Shown here in pieces: positions 1 through 12,646 of a stretch of 64,000 nucleotides of DNA. Source of the DNA: Lineus longissimus (taxonomy: Eukaryota; Nemertea; Pilidiophora; Heteronemertea; Lineidae); assembly GCF_910592395.1 (NCBI RefSeq), contig NC_088313.1:17006437-17070436 (forward strand). Reading direction: 5' to 3'. The position numbers were made by a program, and so were the translations under genes. Position 1 is the stretch's first letter; every line of letters begins with the position of its first letter. The notes beneath the pieces are model-generated. The model saw nothing but the letters and a program-made list of their open reading frames with translations, was not told the origin of the DNA and did no database searches.

Positions 1-593
1 TTCTATGGTTCTTCTGATTTATGAGGTTAATTCACAAATTGGTGTAATAAAGATGCCACATTCGTCCTTGGGATAAGTAATCTGGATGACATCAAATCAC
101 AATGAAATCATCAAATGTGATCCTCGTATCTTCAAAATATGTTTCCATTTCAATAAATTCATAATATTGAATTGCAAAGAGCGTTGTTTCTTACTAGACA
201 ACTCAGTATACTACCGGCACATGTAACTTGGTAAGCTGTTTGCAATTATTGGATCATTTCCAAATTCGATGCCACTCACTCTAGCATCAACATCAAAACT
301 TCCATTTCCTTCGGGTCTTATGTTTTCCCAGTTACATGAAATAATTTTTTTTAGGGATTTTGCAAATGTACAGGTTGGGAGGATGGAGGTCAATTTCAAA
401 CACTTTTTGTACCAACTGTGTACAACAACCATTTACAGTGATGAACATCGACACAATACATCATTAAGTGGGTCAGCAACAGGTACGCTTGGCTCCACTG
501 TTGTTTTTCACTAAAGAATGTACTAAGTCATGTCATTCTTTATGTCCCCTGTGCTAACGTTCACGTAGTGCAGCATCTTACTATCACCATTGA

Positions 594-836
594 AAATAAA
601 GGCACTGCTATCTTAGCCTGACACCTTTAAAGTCCTCGGGAAATAGTTGGAAATACTGCAATGAGATATACAGGTCACACACGGCATGCTTCATGATCTA
701 CCAGAGGCCATGGAAATTGATTCGAGTTGAATTAGTTGGATTTCTGCCTGGCACGAGAAATGATTTCGAATTTGGAGTCACTAGTGGCAGATTTGTGTAC
801 GTGACTTCAGCCGGAGAAAAGCTTGGCAGGGTAAAT
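594..836 (+). CDS. Weak candidate exon
   Basis: A plus-strand frame is open for 92 codons (594-870) and carries a donor-like GGCAGG/GTAAAT at 836. The latter half reads WKLIRVELVGFLPGTRNDFE and FGVTSGRFVYVTSAGEKLGR, protein-like but not assignable. No clear acceptor was found. Confidence 0.15.
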
Positions 837-2080
837 GTCATGAATATTTCTGCAACATCGCATCGATAATTGGGTAGTAGTATCTGTCAGACAGCAAAAC
901 TGTCTTAACGTAGGACAGGTTTTTATTCTTCGTATCTCAAGTCTTTTCGCTATCCACATTGGCGGGTTCAGCTACATAGTGCCTTTCTTAACAACATCCT
1001 CACAGACAATGTTTTTGCAGAATGCGCAGTGTAAAATGTGTAGGTTCTCCCTTTGATTTACTTCTTAATTCCTGAATACGAACAAAATGACAAAGTGATG
1101 TAGCATTCAAGCAGCAACTCCGGATACGGCAACTAAAATAGCCCACTCACTATACTACGCTTTAATGTCACATAAAGTATCCGCCCAGCTTCTTCCACCT
1201 CAGTTCCCTTAACATATCAAAGCAATTGCAATCAACTTCTTTCATGGGCGAGATATCAGAAGTTAAGACGATATTCAAAGAAAATAATACACATTTAGAT
1301 ATTTTCCGTTTTCTAACGCGAAGCCACGAAATTGCTTTTAAGATGTATTGACTTTGATCAAAATATTGGAAAAAAAATTGAGGCACTGGACAACTTTGCA
1401 AGATGAGAAGCACAAGAGAGTGGCATACATCAACCTTAAACTCCAGAAATTAATTGTCTGTAGAGCTATAACAAAGCCAGTAAAACTTCCAGGTGATTTC
1501 TTTCAGATATTGCGCTTGCTGATGAAGCATCACAAGTTTTCACCATTCATGTTTATCGTTTTTTTATTCGATAAGACCATTATGTGGACAAGCTTTATGC
1601 TGTCGTAGCCACACATCATAGTAAAGAATGCCAAAGGCACAAGCAGATCAAGCAGAGTAAATTGCAATATTTGGTTTGATGTCGAAAATTAATCACGTGT
1701 ATTCAAAAATAATCCAGAACAAGACTCTTTGCCAAACAATTTCTCCCACTTTAATTGCATTTTGAGACAATTTGAAATTTTAACAAATCATGTAACAGCT
1801 TCCTTGTCCATCTGAACTGATGAAAAAATGTGTCCGTATGACTCTTCTGTCGTCACTGCTAGCATCATAATGTGCATGCTTGGCTGACAAGCGTGGCAGT
1901 TGGAGACAAATCTTTGGTTGATGATAGATTGTCTGGTAGAGGTTATTTAAGGACACCGGTATTTCGAGACACCAGGCGTGTCATCATTGGTGATGACATT
2001 ACAGTGCCCGGTTGATAGTATGTGTATTAGCAATGACAGGGTCGCCAAAGGACAGTCAATATCTGGGACAGCTGGCTTAC

Positions 2081-2199
2081 CTGTACGAGTCATCGCCGAT
2101 ACTTGCCTTTGGCAAGGCAGTACAGAATCCTTTGCAAACTCATATCTCAAATTAAACCTTTTCAGAATTCGCAACATTTCAGTTCTTTTTTTTTCCGAC
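2081..2199 (-). CDS. Candidate internal exon
   Basis: A donor GTACAG/GTAAGC (2075-2080) and an acceptor CCTTCCGTTTTTAAG bound 119 bp. The frame, part of a longer open run of 110 codons, reads SEKKRTEMLRILKRFNLRYE, then FAKDSVLPCQ. The pattern LL..L..F.L.YEF.....LPC faintly resembles the COR segment of Roco proteins, where ..F.L......VPC.LP is common. This is a hint only; a pyrimidine-poor region and a run of nine A lie inside the exon. Confidence 0.22.
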
Positions 2200-2901
2200 C
2201 TTAAAAACGGAAGGTGGCATGGAGCTGTAGTCACTTTATGAAGTGAATTTCCAAATATATTTTGTTTCTGCGCGACCATAGCCTAACATTCAACAGGATC
2301 GTTTCCTTTAACGTAGAATGAACAGTATTGAATTTTTCGTACGGTAGTCGCCACATGTATATTATGCCGGGTCCAAGACCAAGTGGTGAATTGGTGAAAT
2401 TAAAAATCACGATGTATGCTGTGATATTCTAGCTACTTAGTTCTGATATAAGATATTCCACTCATAAGTTAATAAATCATCAGTATTAACATGGCCTTAT
2501 CAAATAATACGATTAAACTTAATGTAACATCATGAAAGATGTAAACTAATTACTGAGTAGTCTCGCCAACTGATGCATAATGTAGAAGGTCTTGCTGATC
2601 CAGACAGAAGATGGCAAGGTCTATTAGTTTACCCATTCTCATTTATCTTCACCAAATGGGTGAGTTTGCCAACTCCCGAAGGTATATCTACCCCACCTGC
2701 TCATATCAAGCAGCTAAGGAGAGCATCTCAGAAACGCGAAGGATGCCATGCTTCTTGTGCCCGATACATGGATGCTTCGCAAACGTGGACACCAGACTGA
2801 AACCAAAATCTGACAAATCATAGGAATTTTATCAAAAAGGGGAAAGGTATTGATTTGTGGCAGCTTTTCACCCACTAACGATTGAGCAGTTAGACGCTTA
2901 C

Positions 2902-2972
2902 TTTGTGTTTCAACATGTCCAGAAATGGTTCTTCATGTCGATAGTGCTTCAAGAACACTGTCGTTTCTAACT
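2902..2972 (-). CDS. Candidate short internal exon
   Basis: It ends at CACAAA/GTAAGC (minus strand) and starts after ATATTAG. The only open frame reads LETTVFLKHYRHEEPFLDML and ends in phase 0. The acceptor is weak and the phase does not match the exon candidate at 2081-2199, so they are not demonstrably one gene. Confidence 0.15.
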
Positions 2973-4535
2973 CTAATATTTACTGTACGAATACTTGACA
3001 AATGGATCCGAAGTCGTAACACGGAGAAACCGATATCGCCACGAAGAGCACTCCAGATCATTCAAAATAGCCCCATGACATCCGCGAGTGTGATACATCC
3101 ACTTCTTCATCCAGTAGCTGAAAGCTCCGTGATATTAATCAATGTAATGTCACTTTCATTTTAATTTTGCACGGCCAATTTAATTTCGGCACCTGTAGAA
3201 GTTGTCCAGGCAAATTTGCTGCGATATCCTAAAAAACTAGGTAAAATGAACTCATTCTTTGCAGTGGTACACACAGCGTAATTATCATTAGTTTTGAGGA
3301 CATTTCTCCAAAAAGGATCACAGAGTCCCAGATTAGGTATTGGTCGGGGATCTTGTTACTACTCCCAAAACATCAAATGGATTTTGGTACAACAGATTGA
3401 GTCTTTGTTTATCTGTGCAATTTTTGACAGAAAGCATTTTTCGAGGCTTATCATAATTCCCCGTGCATGTCAGCCACTCTCATTAGGCATCATTAAGGGT
3501 CTTTCAGTCATTAGTAGATATATGGTTGAATAACTAACTTAATGGCTGTATGCGCTGCACACTTTGCTTCACCCACAATGTGACATGTACCAAGAACACT
3601 CAATACGGGAGGTTTTGTGGTTGTAGACTTTGTTGACTGGTCAAGTCCAGTTTTGACTTCGATATTCTTTAGATTCAAGATCCAAACACTACGTCGAAGT
3701 CACAGTTATTTCAAGCATAATTTGTTTTGTATACTTGGTGAAACTCAAAGGTCAACCGTTTCTCTGTGCAAAACCATTTGGGTCCCATCAGTTAGCCTCG
3801 TCGACCCTCAAGTTTCCTTCATAATCATATTACAACCCGATGCTTTGACTTGAGACGACTTCTAAGACTGAGTAGTTTGGATCTGAATGCTGTGTCTGGC
3901 AATGAGAAAACCACGTTAGTTTCACAATTTTAGGTACAATTCTTATCCATAGCGTCTGCAAACATGTAGGATAAGCTTTCTTATAAAGAGAGCGAGAGAG
4001 GAGGGAGATTCAATGAGAGGAGCATGCAAGTTGAACCGACCCCATTCCCGATCTGTACTCTTGTTTTTAAGAAAAACAGTAGCCAATCTTTGGCAAATCG
4101 ACTTTCCCCACAAACTCTTTCCCAACTAATTCTACGTCTGACAGACCGACAGTTTGCCAACAGATGTCAATCAACTCCCGGAATGAGGAAATGACTCTCC
4201 GTATTGGCAAGATTGTGAATTTAATCTTCGTCTTGACAGTTTCGTTTTTCTTGATTTCGAGCTATTATAATACACCACTCAATCATTTTCAAGGTGACTC
4301 GGACTAAATAAAGAGTTCATTATTAAAACGGAAGAAAGCAATTCAACAAGATTACTAGTACAAGGGCTAGCTTCAAACAAGAAATCAGATTCGAATACTT
4401 GTCTTAATGCAACTTTATGTTTTATCAGAAAACAATGAGGTTCCTCATCGCTCACCAGCTACGAACGCCAATTGTAATTTCTTTATAATCGAACATATTA
4501 CTTGATATGCACTTACTTAACTGTATCGTGGTGGT
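2973..4535. other. No gene seen
   Basis: AT-rich sequence with short frames only. A purine-only stretch (AAAGAGAGCGAGAGAGGAGG) lies at about 3985-4009. Confidence 0.6.
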
Positions 4536-5023
4536 TTAAGCCATAAAAGGTGAGAAGGACATTCGCCGTTGTCATCTATCACTGGCATCTTCCATAAAGT
4601 CTTGACCACGACTAGCTGACGCACCAGCTATCTTTACTGCTTCAAGCAATCTTACACATGTTATGCCTCTTATCCTCGTGTCACGAAGTTATAGTTCCTG
4701 GCGCCGGTTCAGCAGCCACTTTGGTAGTCTGTCTTCTTCCATACGGACATCATAAGTCTGTATAAGTAGAGTCCACGTCTCATTTTCAAAAAGAGGGATA
4801 GTGCCGGTTGGTTGATTTTTCTCCTAATGTCAGATGTACTGTTGGAACTATCTGACCCCGAGAATGCAGCGTCGGCTGCGGCTGTCATAAGTATCACAGT
4901 CTTTTTTATTCCTGTCTGACTTGCTGCCCAGGTTTCGGTGCTGTATAGCCACGTTATGATACCGACAGCATTGTAAGTGCCACTTTGGAATTTGAGACTG
5001 ACTCGTGACATCCAACGGTTAGC
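4536..5023 (-). mobile_element. 5'-truncated, decayed non-LTR retrotransposon (C-terminal end of the reverse transcriptase ORF)
   Basis: Read on the minus strand, the pieces fall in the order of the C-terminal part of CR1/Jockey/RTE-type LINE proteins. First comes SRVSLKFQSGTYNAV followed by WLYSTETWA (family form: RVSLK..LYNAVV.STLLYGSETW). After a frame change comes DTYDSRSRRCILGVR, then a TAG where the family has Trp, then FQQYI. A second shift gives DIRRKINQPALS and MRRGLYLYR, a third RMEEDRLPKWLL, and a last frame ASASRGQDFMEDASDR. At least three frameshifts and several stops make it non-functional. Similarity stops abruptly near 5023, as expected of 5' truncation during target-primed integration. 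Downstream of the last frame I see no clear tail. The clade is not resolved. Family assignment is by remembered motif order, not by a search. Confidence 0.82.
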
Positions 5024-5111
5024 GTTACTATGGTAATAGAAATTTGAAAATCCTCTTGATACCCATAATTAGATTTGAGAAAAAACTAACTTTGAACACT
5101 CGGTTCTGGAT

Positions 5112-5176
5112 CAGTGTTCTCAACACCCTTTAATAAAAGACCCGGACCCCCGTAACCCCAGGGGGTCCGAACACTG
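5112..5176. mobile_element. 65-bp foldback element with hAT-like CAGTG termini
   Basis: CAGTGTTC (5112-5119) and its exact reverse complement GAACACTG (5169-5176) bound the unit. Inside, CGGACCCCC (5143-5151) and GGGGGTCCG (5161-5169) form a second perfect 9-bp stem around a 9-nt loop. CAGTG...CACTG ends followed by TCTCAAC are characteristic of hAT (Charlie-like) non-autonomous elements. The 8-bp flanks (TTCTGGAT and CTGACGAG) do not match, so a target-site duplication is absent or has decayed. It could also be only one end of a larger element, or a chance nested palindrome. Confidence 0.4.
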
Positions 5177-8016
5177 CTGACGAGTCGTTTTTGCACAGCG
5201 GCTTAAAAGGACGTGGACATGTACTTCTGAAAAAGCCTATAGTGAATCCATCAAAGAAGATTGCGAGAAGGCTCACTTCCAGTATTGCAAAGAACCTTAG
5301 TTTGTCTTCAGTATGGCTGATAATGGCGACTACTAAAGTCACAATGCAATCTGTGTCTTATATGATGATTAATGAACAGTTGTGATATCACCAAGTAATC
5401 GTTATATGTCGATAGACTGCTCTGTTTGTCTCGAGATTTTATCTGCAACAACACCCGCAACTAATTAATGTGAGGGTTCTTGGTGTTTCCCCTCGAAGTT
5501 ATGCCAAAATCACTTTTTCACAGTTTCAGTGCATTCGTCTTTTGATATACTAGTATCTGACATTAATTAGAGTAAACTCGTGATTTTTGGTACTTGCTCG
5601 TAGGTGATAGATGAAACTGACTTGGGAAGCAAATGGCATGTGGTTCAAGTGAAAGGAACGAGAACATTGTACCATATTGCGGTTTGCAATATATGTCCAC
5701 TTCACACGATGTTCGGGGCTACTAACCACATACTAGTAACTTCGTAACTTAATATTTTTGATTAGTGTCATAGTTTCGAGATTTGTATATGGAAAGTAAA
5801 CAATGAGAAACAAAAACTGTTGCGTCATACGTTGGCATACCAGCAGAAAAAAAGAGAGAAGTCGTAGTTTTTTTCTAAGCTTATCAGCTCATTGACGGGA
5901 AGAAGCCTACAGGCATAATCGAGATCATCATTAATATTGAGCTAATAACAATGAGGTTAAAAACTCCCTCCTTTACCTGGGCCAATGCCAAAAAATAGCC
6001 AAGAGGGTTTTTTTCCAAAGTAATCTCAAGATCCCCCATTGCCCTGTTGCCGATGATAGTGACTTTACAGACACCAATTATAGCACAAACGTATTCTTCA
6101 TAGCCGAAAAAGGACTTTTTTCAATCTCGCCTGACAACAAAAGCCGCCTTTGTGACTCTTTTTCTTCTTTCTTTCGCCCCTCATCAATTCTAATGATGAA
6201 CGATCTTTTTTATCCTACTCCACTCGTATATCTCAGGGATCGGTTGATGAACGACGGTTTAGATTACATGATGTACTCTTTCCTAAAGTGTTAGACTGGA
6301 GTTTTTTTTTGATATGATGAAACGAAGCGAGTGACTTTCCACATTCTTTCTTTCAATACAATATACTTATCAAAAGTACCATCTGAAACTTGATTGTCGG
6401 TACATTCTATCTGCATTCTGCAAATCGTTAATGCACTTGTTATTGATAATCCAACAGAAATTGTGAAGAGAGTGATACTCAACATTCATCAACATCTTGG
6501 AGCAAGTTATAATGCATCCACACGTGCACAGACACATCGCCAGCCCATTACTTAAATTAAGTAAAAGTGACATCCAAGGACAAGTCCCTAATTGATATTC
6601 AGTAATCAGTTTGAGTTTGAGTTTCTTATTAATTAGCTTGAACAAATCGATCGACACGTGGAACAGTTAATTATGAATGAAATATCAATTTCATTAATCA
6701 ACAAAATTGATGAGCACTTTATATGCAATTCATGTAGGAAATTTCTAGAATTAATTGAAATTAATAAAGGTGTATCTATCAATAGCATCGGATATCCATG
6801 TAACATGCTAAAAGATAATTCGGGCAGTCCACCAGGAATGATGAAATGTGCAGTTTATCATGGACCAGGTGTAAAATTCCAAACAAAAATCCGAGGAAAC
6901 CATAAGTTTAGAAGAATACACAGAGAGACTGTTTGTATATGCAGAGACTGATGTACATTATCATGAACTTGGATGGGTCTTCAGGAGAATTTCTTGGAGT
7001 GACCTTCTGCAATTATTTTATCATTTACAACACTCTCAAGTCCTTATATATATTAATTCTTACGTTTACTTCTCAAATAATTTTTCAAACTAAATACTAA
7101 GTACACAACCAAGTAAAAGATTGATCATTAAAGAGCAGTGTCTGGCTTCCTATATTGTCTCGATTATGGTCATGTTTACTAGCAGGTTTCCTTAGTTTTT
7201 TAATTGATCAGGCCATGACATTGCTAATCAGAACATATCACTCCTCACGCCATCACCGTTTACGAATGCTGGAGACAAATCAATATGTAAATTCGGGCCA
7301 TTTTCCAATTCACCCATATCGATTCTTAAGTTATTTTCATATCAGTTTTCTTACACCTGAATAAATTCCGCAAATCGATGGTGCTAATTTTCAAATTATT
7401 GACAGATTGATTACCAGTGGAACCCTGGTGTGTCGAATTTAGATCTAAAATTAGATTATTCCAAATATTTTCTTAAAGGAACAGACATGAACACAAGCCT
7501 TTCATCTAATTTTGGCTTAAGGATTATGCACCTGAGTGATCTTTTCAAAACGACGGAAAATGGACCTTGGTGTCTCACACCCAGCTACTGATGACTCGGC
7601 AGTTTTGTTTACTCTCTCTCTCAAAGCAACGTTTTCTTTCTAACAATTTGATCAGAATATGTTTTTCGCTAGACTGCCTGGGATCAGACTTCTTACAATA
7701 CTGCTATTGACATGTTATGCCCCAACAGTAGCATGATGGAATCAATTACGGAATTCCATATTGGTTGCCCAATTAAATTATCAATAAAACCCATGTGGCG
7801 CGTTGAACAACATTTTTGCAAAATTGATTCATTCAATTTAAAATCAGCTCCAGTGGATAAAATCCATCCTTGTATCAAAGTTCAACCAAAATGGCTGTTG
7901 AAGTTTATACAAATCAATGTTGATTTCTCCTTAATAAAATTTAGATTCATCTTGTGATACAGACATTGTGACGAGGAGGTTAGCGATTTATTTGACCTGT
8001 TTGAGAACTTTTCAGG
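5177..8016. other. No gene seen
   Basis: Low-GC sequence with dense stops in all frames. A short CT run lies at about 7610-7622. The longest frames (95-97 codons near 6.4-6.95 kb, opposite strands) are AT-driven and carry no splice signals of note. Confidence 0.6.
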
Positions 8017-8076
8017 TTATCCATTGCCTACAAAACACGATGCACATAGCACGATTCGTGTCATTTCATAATTTAC

Positions 8077-8333
8077 GACATTAGCCGGAGTTTGTTGTCT
8101 GCATGTAATATTAAAGGTTCTCCACCAGAATGAGGAAATACCATGCCTAGCTATCTGTGGCACGATTATGGCAAATTCTTCGTTCAAATCAAAGGTGTGT
8201 CTTCCTTGCTTCTTGTCGTGTGTATAGTTGATGGTTACAGAATCTGGGTTGCAAGTCAGGTTATAGTGCTTTTTTGGACTGTATAACTGCGTTGAACCTT
8301 CCTGTATGGTGGCTCCCCGAATAACATTGTCTC
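8077..8333 (-). CDS. Candidate internal exon, extracellular-looking
   Basis: The minus strand is open for 104 codons (8333 to a stop at 8017) without an early ATG, as an internal exon would be. It starts after a T-rich acceptor ending TTATTTGAG and may end at GTAAAT (8071-8076). The peptide has two N-glycosylation-type sites beside Cys (YNLTCNPDSVTINYT and WWRTFNITC). This spacing of Cys would suit an Ig-like or other extracellular domain; no family is identified. Chance alone would give several open frames this long in the window. Confidence 0.27.
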
Positions 8334-8583
8334 CTCAAATAATACGATAATGACAATTTACTCTGCCCGGATCTATTTGTCCTCTACTCCACACGGTTAG
8401 TCAAGTAGTCTACAAAGACTGCAAATCAAATTCCACCAGTTCCTGTTCAAATACCGTTCCTGCATTTAGCTGTAAATAAGTTTTAATGGCAGACTTTGAT
8501 TTAGTTACCAAACATTGCCTTCGCACAAATATTTAAACACCGTGAGTTGGTTTGCTTTTTTATCTATCCTCTTTCTGTTCCAG

Positions 8584-8764
8584 TGATCAGTGCAGTTACG
8601 TTATATGCCTTGGGCCTTTTGGTGAATTGAAACTTCCCATGTGTATGCCTACAGCAAGAAAAGAAAAACTAGCACGACTTAACGTAACATTCGAGGGCTA
8701 CTCCCATTTGTATCAATTTCTACAGGAGCGTCTAGACAGTAATCTCATCGCAGTATATCAGATT
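8584..8764 (+). CDS. Candidate internal exon, 60 codons
   Basis: It is preceded by one of the best acceptors in the window, a 25-base pyrimidine-rich run ending TTCTGTTCCAG, and followed by CAGATT/GTAAGC. The open frame (one leading base) reads SDQCSYVICLGPFGELKLP, later EGYSHLYQFLQERLDSNLI. It ends in phase 0 and has two near Cys at the start. No family recognised. There is no adjacent exon in a matching phase that I can defend. Confidence 0.33.
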
Positions 8765-11182
8765 GTAAGCAACGTAATTATGATGCACATGTACTTCTAA
8801 AACACTTCTGTACACCCGTACTCTAAATGTTAACATTTTAGATCTTACGGTTGTGCAAGTAGATAAACGTGTAAAAAGTGTCTAAAGTACGGATAACATC
8901 TGGATTATGGATACATGTAGAAGAATTGTTGTCTGATAGCAACTAGTAAACTGAAAATTATGGGAAAATGAGACGCAGATAGTGTGAATATTAACAGTAA
9001 ACTTTTATTAATTTACAGGGGTAGAAGCGGTAATGTTTCTCGATACAAGGTCGCAACTACCCGTCAATATAAGGTGATAGGGTTCGTGAAACGTTTAACA
9101 ATGTTATCTATTCGCTGATAGTGCATCAGGTAAGGCCAGATGTCAAGGTTAGGGGCAATCAATCAACCGAACAATATCGATGTAGAAGATTAGCGTTTTC
9201 CAATATCCCCCGGAAAGAGTGGTCATCAATTCTCTGATATAGTTCGTTTTGTGGTGACACCAATATCTGCATATAGTACCACCATGTCTGATACGTGTGC
9301 TTCTGAAGACTAGACTCTCCATTAGACTGAACAAAATATCTCTTAATCTGTGGTTACCAATTGCCAATACAGTACCAGGCATGTATACAACATTTTCATT
9401 GAAAACAAACTCGTCGTATTCTTTATGAAATCAAACATACCTCTTCGGTACAACCTTTACAAACACTAATTAGTTACGACCAACAAAGTCGTTACTGCCG
9501 ATATCAGCACTATTCTCTAGGGACAAAACTCATTATCATGCTCTCACGCACCATGTCTTGTCGACCTCCGTTCTACACGCTTTATCTTGTTAAGATCACA
9601 CTCACACACTTCCGTATCAAACATCCAACGTTGTTCTTCAAGATCAATGGATTACTATATGAGCCTGTGGGTATTTGCATCCAGGATCAACACTTTACGC
9701 TCTCCCTGGTCATACCTCCAGGACATTTCCTGCGATGGAGATGGTCAATAAAGGAAGCTCACAGTCTCACAGAATACAGAGACTAAGGCGCCTACACAGT
9801 GTTACTGTCAGACAGAAGAGAAAGGAGCCTGGGCGGAAATGAAAGAAATTATTTTCATGTACCCGAGTGAGTCAAGACACCTGACCTTAGTTTGCCGATT
9901 TTCACGAAAAGAATCAGCTCGATAAATGTAACCTATATCGGTTGACTCCTCGTGAGTGATTACGATTAATTTTTATCTTTGGCCCCAGAAACCTCCATCG
10001 GCGTATTGTCTTCCGGGTTTCCCTGCCTAAGATCAATCACCCTTGCGTTCACCACATTTGCGGGGACACCACACTTGGTTTTGCTATTACACGACAAGAA
10101 AAGGCACATTCCTGTTCCGACCATCCCGATCATAGGTACAAGGCGAGGTCATCCCCTCCCAAAATAAACACTCAAACAAAAAATCATACTATAGTATAAT
10201 CATATAATTTATAAGAATATAGTTTGATGAAATAAAGCGTTATCAAAGTACTGAGCTTGTGTGCAATTCATCATTCAACTCAAACCCTCTGTAATTAGCG
10301 TAAACTGTTATTCCTTTCAGACATTGCTCACATTTGCATGAACCTCTAGTCGGAACAGGCTACTTTCTCATTGATTGGCGGGGACCAGAAGGGAAGCGAA
10401 GGGTTTGTAAATCTCTGTTGAAGCGTAATGGCTAATGATTTGTAATGTATTGCTTTCATAAGGGTCCAGAGTAACATGACTTGTCCATTCACGCGTCAAT
10501 CAAGCATGCTAATATTAGTATCACACGAACAGGACCAAAACCACATTCGTGGACAACGACTACACTACACGACAGCTAAAAATGTTGCCGTCTTTGCCTG
10601 AAAAGGATCCAAATGTATCCGGATTAACAACTACAAAACTGTCGATTGTGAACGACTCGGCAATATTGTGAAGCGATACAACTCATAAATCTACAGACCA
10701 TTGAAAATATGTAAAAATGGGATAAGGAATATGTCATTGAGTCGATATATTTTATGATTGGACTGTCAGCGAAAACGCGGCAATATATTTTCATAGATGT
10801 AGCAATATGTTGAAGTGAAAACATCTTTGAGGTTTATGTAAATCGAATTTTGGCTAGGGCTTTCAGTACTAATAGTGTTAGGCAAACAGAACATAAAAGG
10901 TAGTTTCCAGAATAGAACCAGTATCATGACCTCAAAAGAATGTTGGATATATCGATTCAATCAAAATAATACAATCTAGTTCTACATTTTGTCAACTTGT
11001 GTAGCTGGGTTTGTCGTTCTGAGAATTTGGCAGATCTGAGAAGTTAGAATAAAAGGCGGCAATTTATGAATGTTAAAACTGCTATGGTTATAGAGTCCAA
11101 AAACCAATCAATCAATCACGCCAATAGTCCGCAGAAATCTGAACATATCACTGAACAGATGTACGGAGGCAGTGAACTGTAC
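8765..11182. other. No gene supported
   Basis: Two frames (9149-9382 minus, 9538-9786 plus) are protein-like in places but have no acceptable splice sites. 10171-10230 is almost pure A/T. A perfect palindrome CATCGATATCGATG lies just beyond, at 11219-11232 inside the exon candidate. Confidence 0.5.
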
Positions 11183-11371
11183 TAATCGCAGCTTAAAGCA
11201 GACTGTCGTGATCGCCATCATCGATATCGATGTATCATAGGTAGTGTCACTTTTTCCTTCGCCATACACATGATATCCCCGAACGCCCCAGGTCAGTTTG
11301 GAGTGTTTTCTCAGCTGGTTCTTCACTAAGCATAGAGCACCCGTGTAATCACAGGATTGCCAATATTCTTC
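11183..11371 (-). CDS. Candidate internal exon, 63 codons, phase 0-0
   Basis: It lies between an acceptor ending GTCGCCTTACAG and a GTACAG donor. The 189 bp are visibly richer in GC than the flanks, and the frame is open beyond both ends (113 codons in all). The peptide includes EEYWQSCDYTGALCLVKNQ and WGVRGYHVYGEGKSDTTYD. I do not recognise it. The donor is weak. Confidence 0.27.
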
Positions 11372-12646
11372 CTGTAAGGCGACACTAGAAGTAGCCTGTG
11401 TCAGTGAATGCCACTTTAGGTGCTGGTTAGTCCTGCGAGAGTGGCTCAAGTAGTGTCGTAGTGGAGGTGAATTGGTGACGAAGGCAATAATCTACCAATG
11501 GTGTGGAGTAACGAACATTGCACTTGTGAATATTTTTAAAAAGTCACGTGAGTTCTATCACCCTTTGTTTTGGACTACCCGAGAACTGTCAACGTGTCGA
11601 GCAATAGACAGCTCATATCAATAGTATTGGTTAACTTTCAACAGCAGTTCCAGCCTTAATTGGCATGAGCTGACGATTCGTCAAACTTTCAAATAGTTAG
11701 TTACAAGAAATAAATCTTCTCAAGAATGCAGTATATTTCAATTTTGCAATCCAATTCTAATTACAAAAAAACTTAAATCTTGGAATTCGCTCCAGAGTGG
11801 TCACTCAGGATCAAAGTGTGAGTTTTCACATTTGGCCAAAGTCTTCTTAAAATCTTTATTGTTATCATGTAAAAGTGCTTAAACTTGTTTATACATGACA
11901 ACCTCATTCAACAAGTCCCTGAGGTGAGATCTCAGATGCTAGATGGTGCTCTGTACATACCACACCCTGCCTATCAACCTGTGGGAGCGATAACAACTGC
12001 AGCCTCTGATCGACTTTGCTTGAGGGTTAACATCTATAGATTGATCTCTAAGAATACAGATGGTGATTTCTCGCGCTTTATCACTCATTTTCTCTTACAA
12101 TGCCATCCCTTCAGACAGGAAATTATTTCAAATCGACTATTTCTGTTGGATTTGGGGCAAAGTCACATAGTCATTAATTTTAGCTTTTCTGATAGCCTGT
12201 AAGCAGCTCTGTAATGATAGTTTCAGGAGGTTCTCAGCTAAATGCTGGTCTCTATCCAAGAGTATCACTCGTGATAAGGCTAGCTTCTTAGGTGACGTTA
12301 ATGCCATCTAATACGTCATCTAGTTTGCGGCCCTTGTCCTGGTTGATGTCCTTGAGACGTCGCTGTCTACAGAGTGGCACTGAATTATTGTCCCTCACAC
12401 AATGGATACACAATAGAATTTTATTGTGCAAGGGAAAATAATTCTTGACCACCCTGTATGTACCTTGTCTTTCCCATCAACAAAAAAAGTCCCCGTTCCT
12501 GACCAGCCTAAACAGGATGATTCTTGCACCTGAGCCGTTACTTTATCCTCAAGACCTATCAGTATAAGCATCTCCATCACCTTAGCCAAAGTGCTGCTTA
12601 CATATTATTGATGACATTCTAGATGAGTTCATAAAAGACTGCTTAC

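Noticed and set aside
1947-2279. Reading the whole 110-codon minus-strand frame as one gene
   Set aside because: The part after the GTAAGC donor and before the acceptor adds nothing protein-like; only the bounded 119 bp was kept as a candidate.
4709-5011. A cellular gene for the 100-codon minus-strand frame
   Set aside because: The motifs and their continuation in other frames identify it as a decayed retrotransposon.
11515-11540. CATTGCACTTGT resembles the miR-25/92 family core
   Set aside because: The match ends after the core, and the flanking sequence does not form a hairpin.
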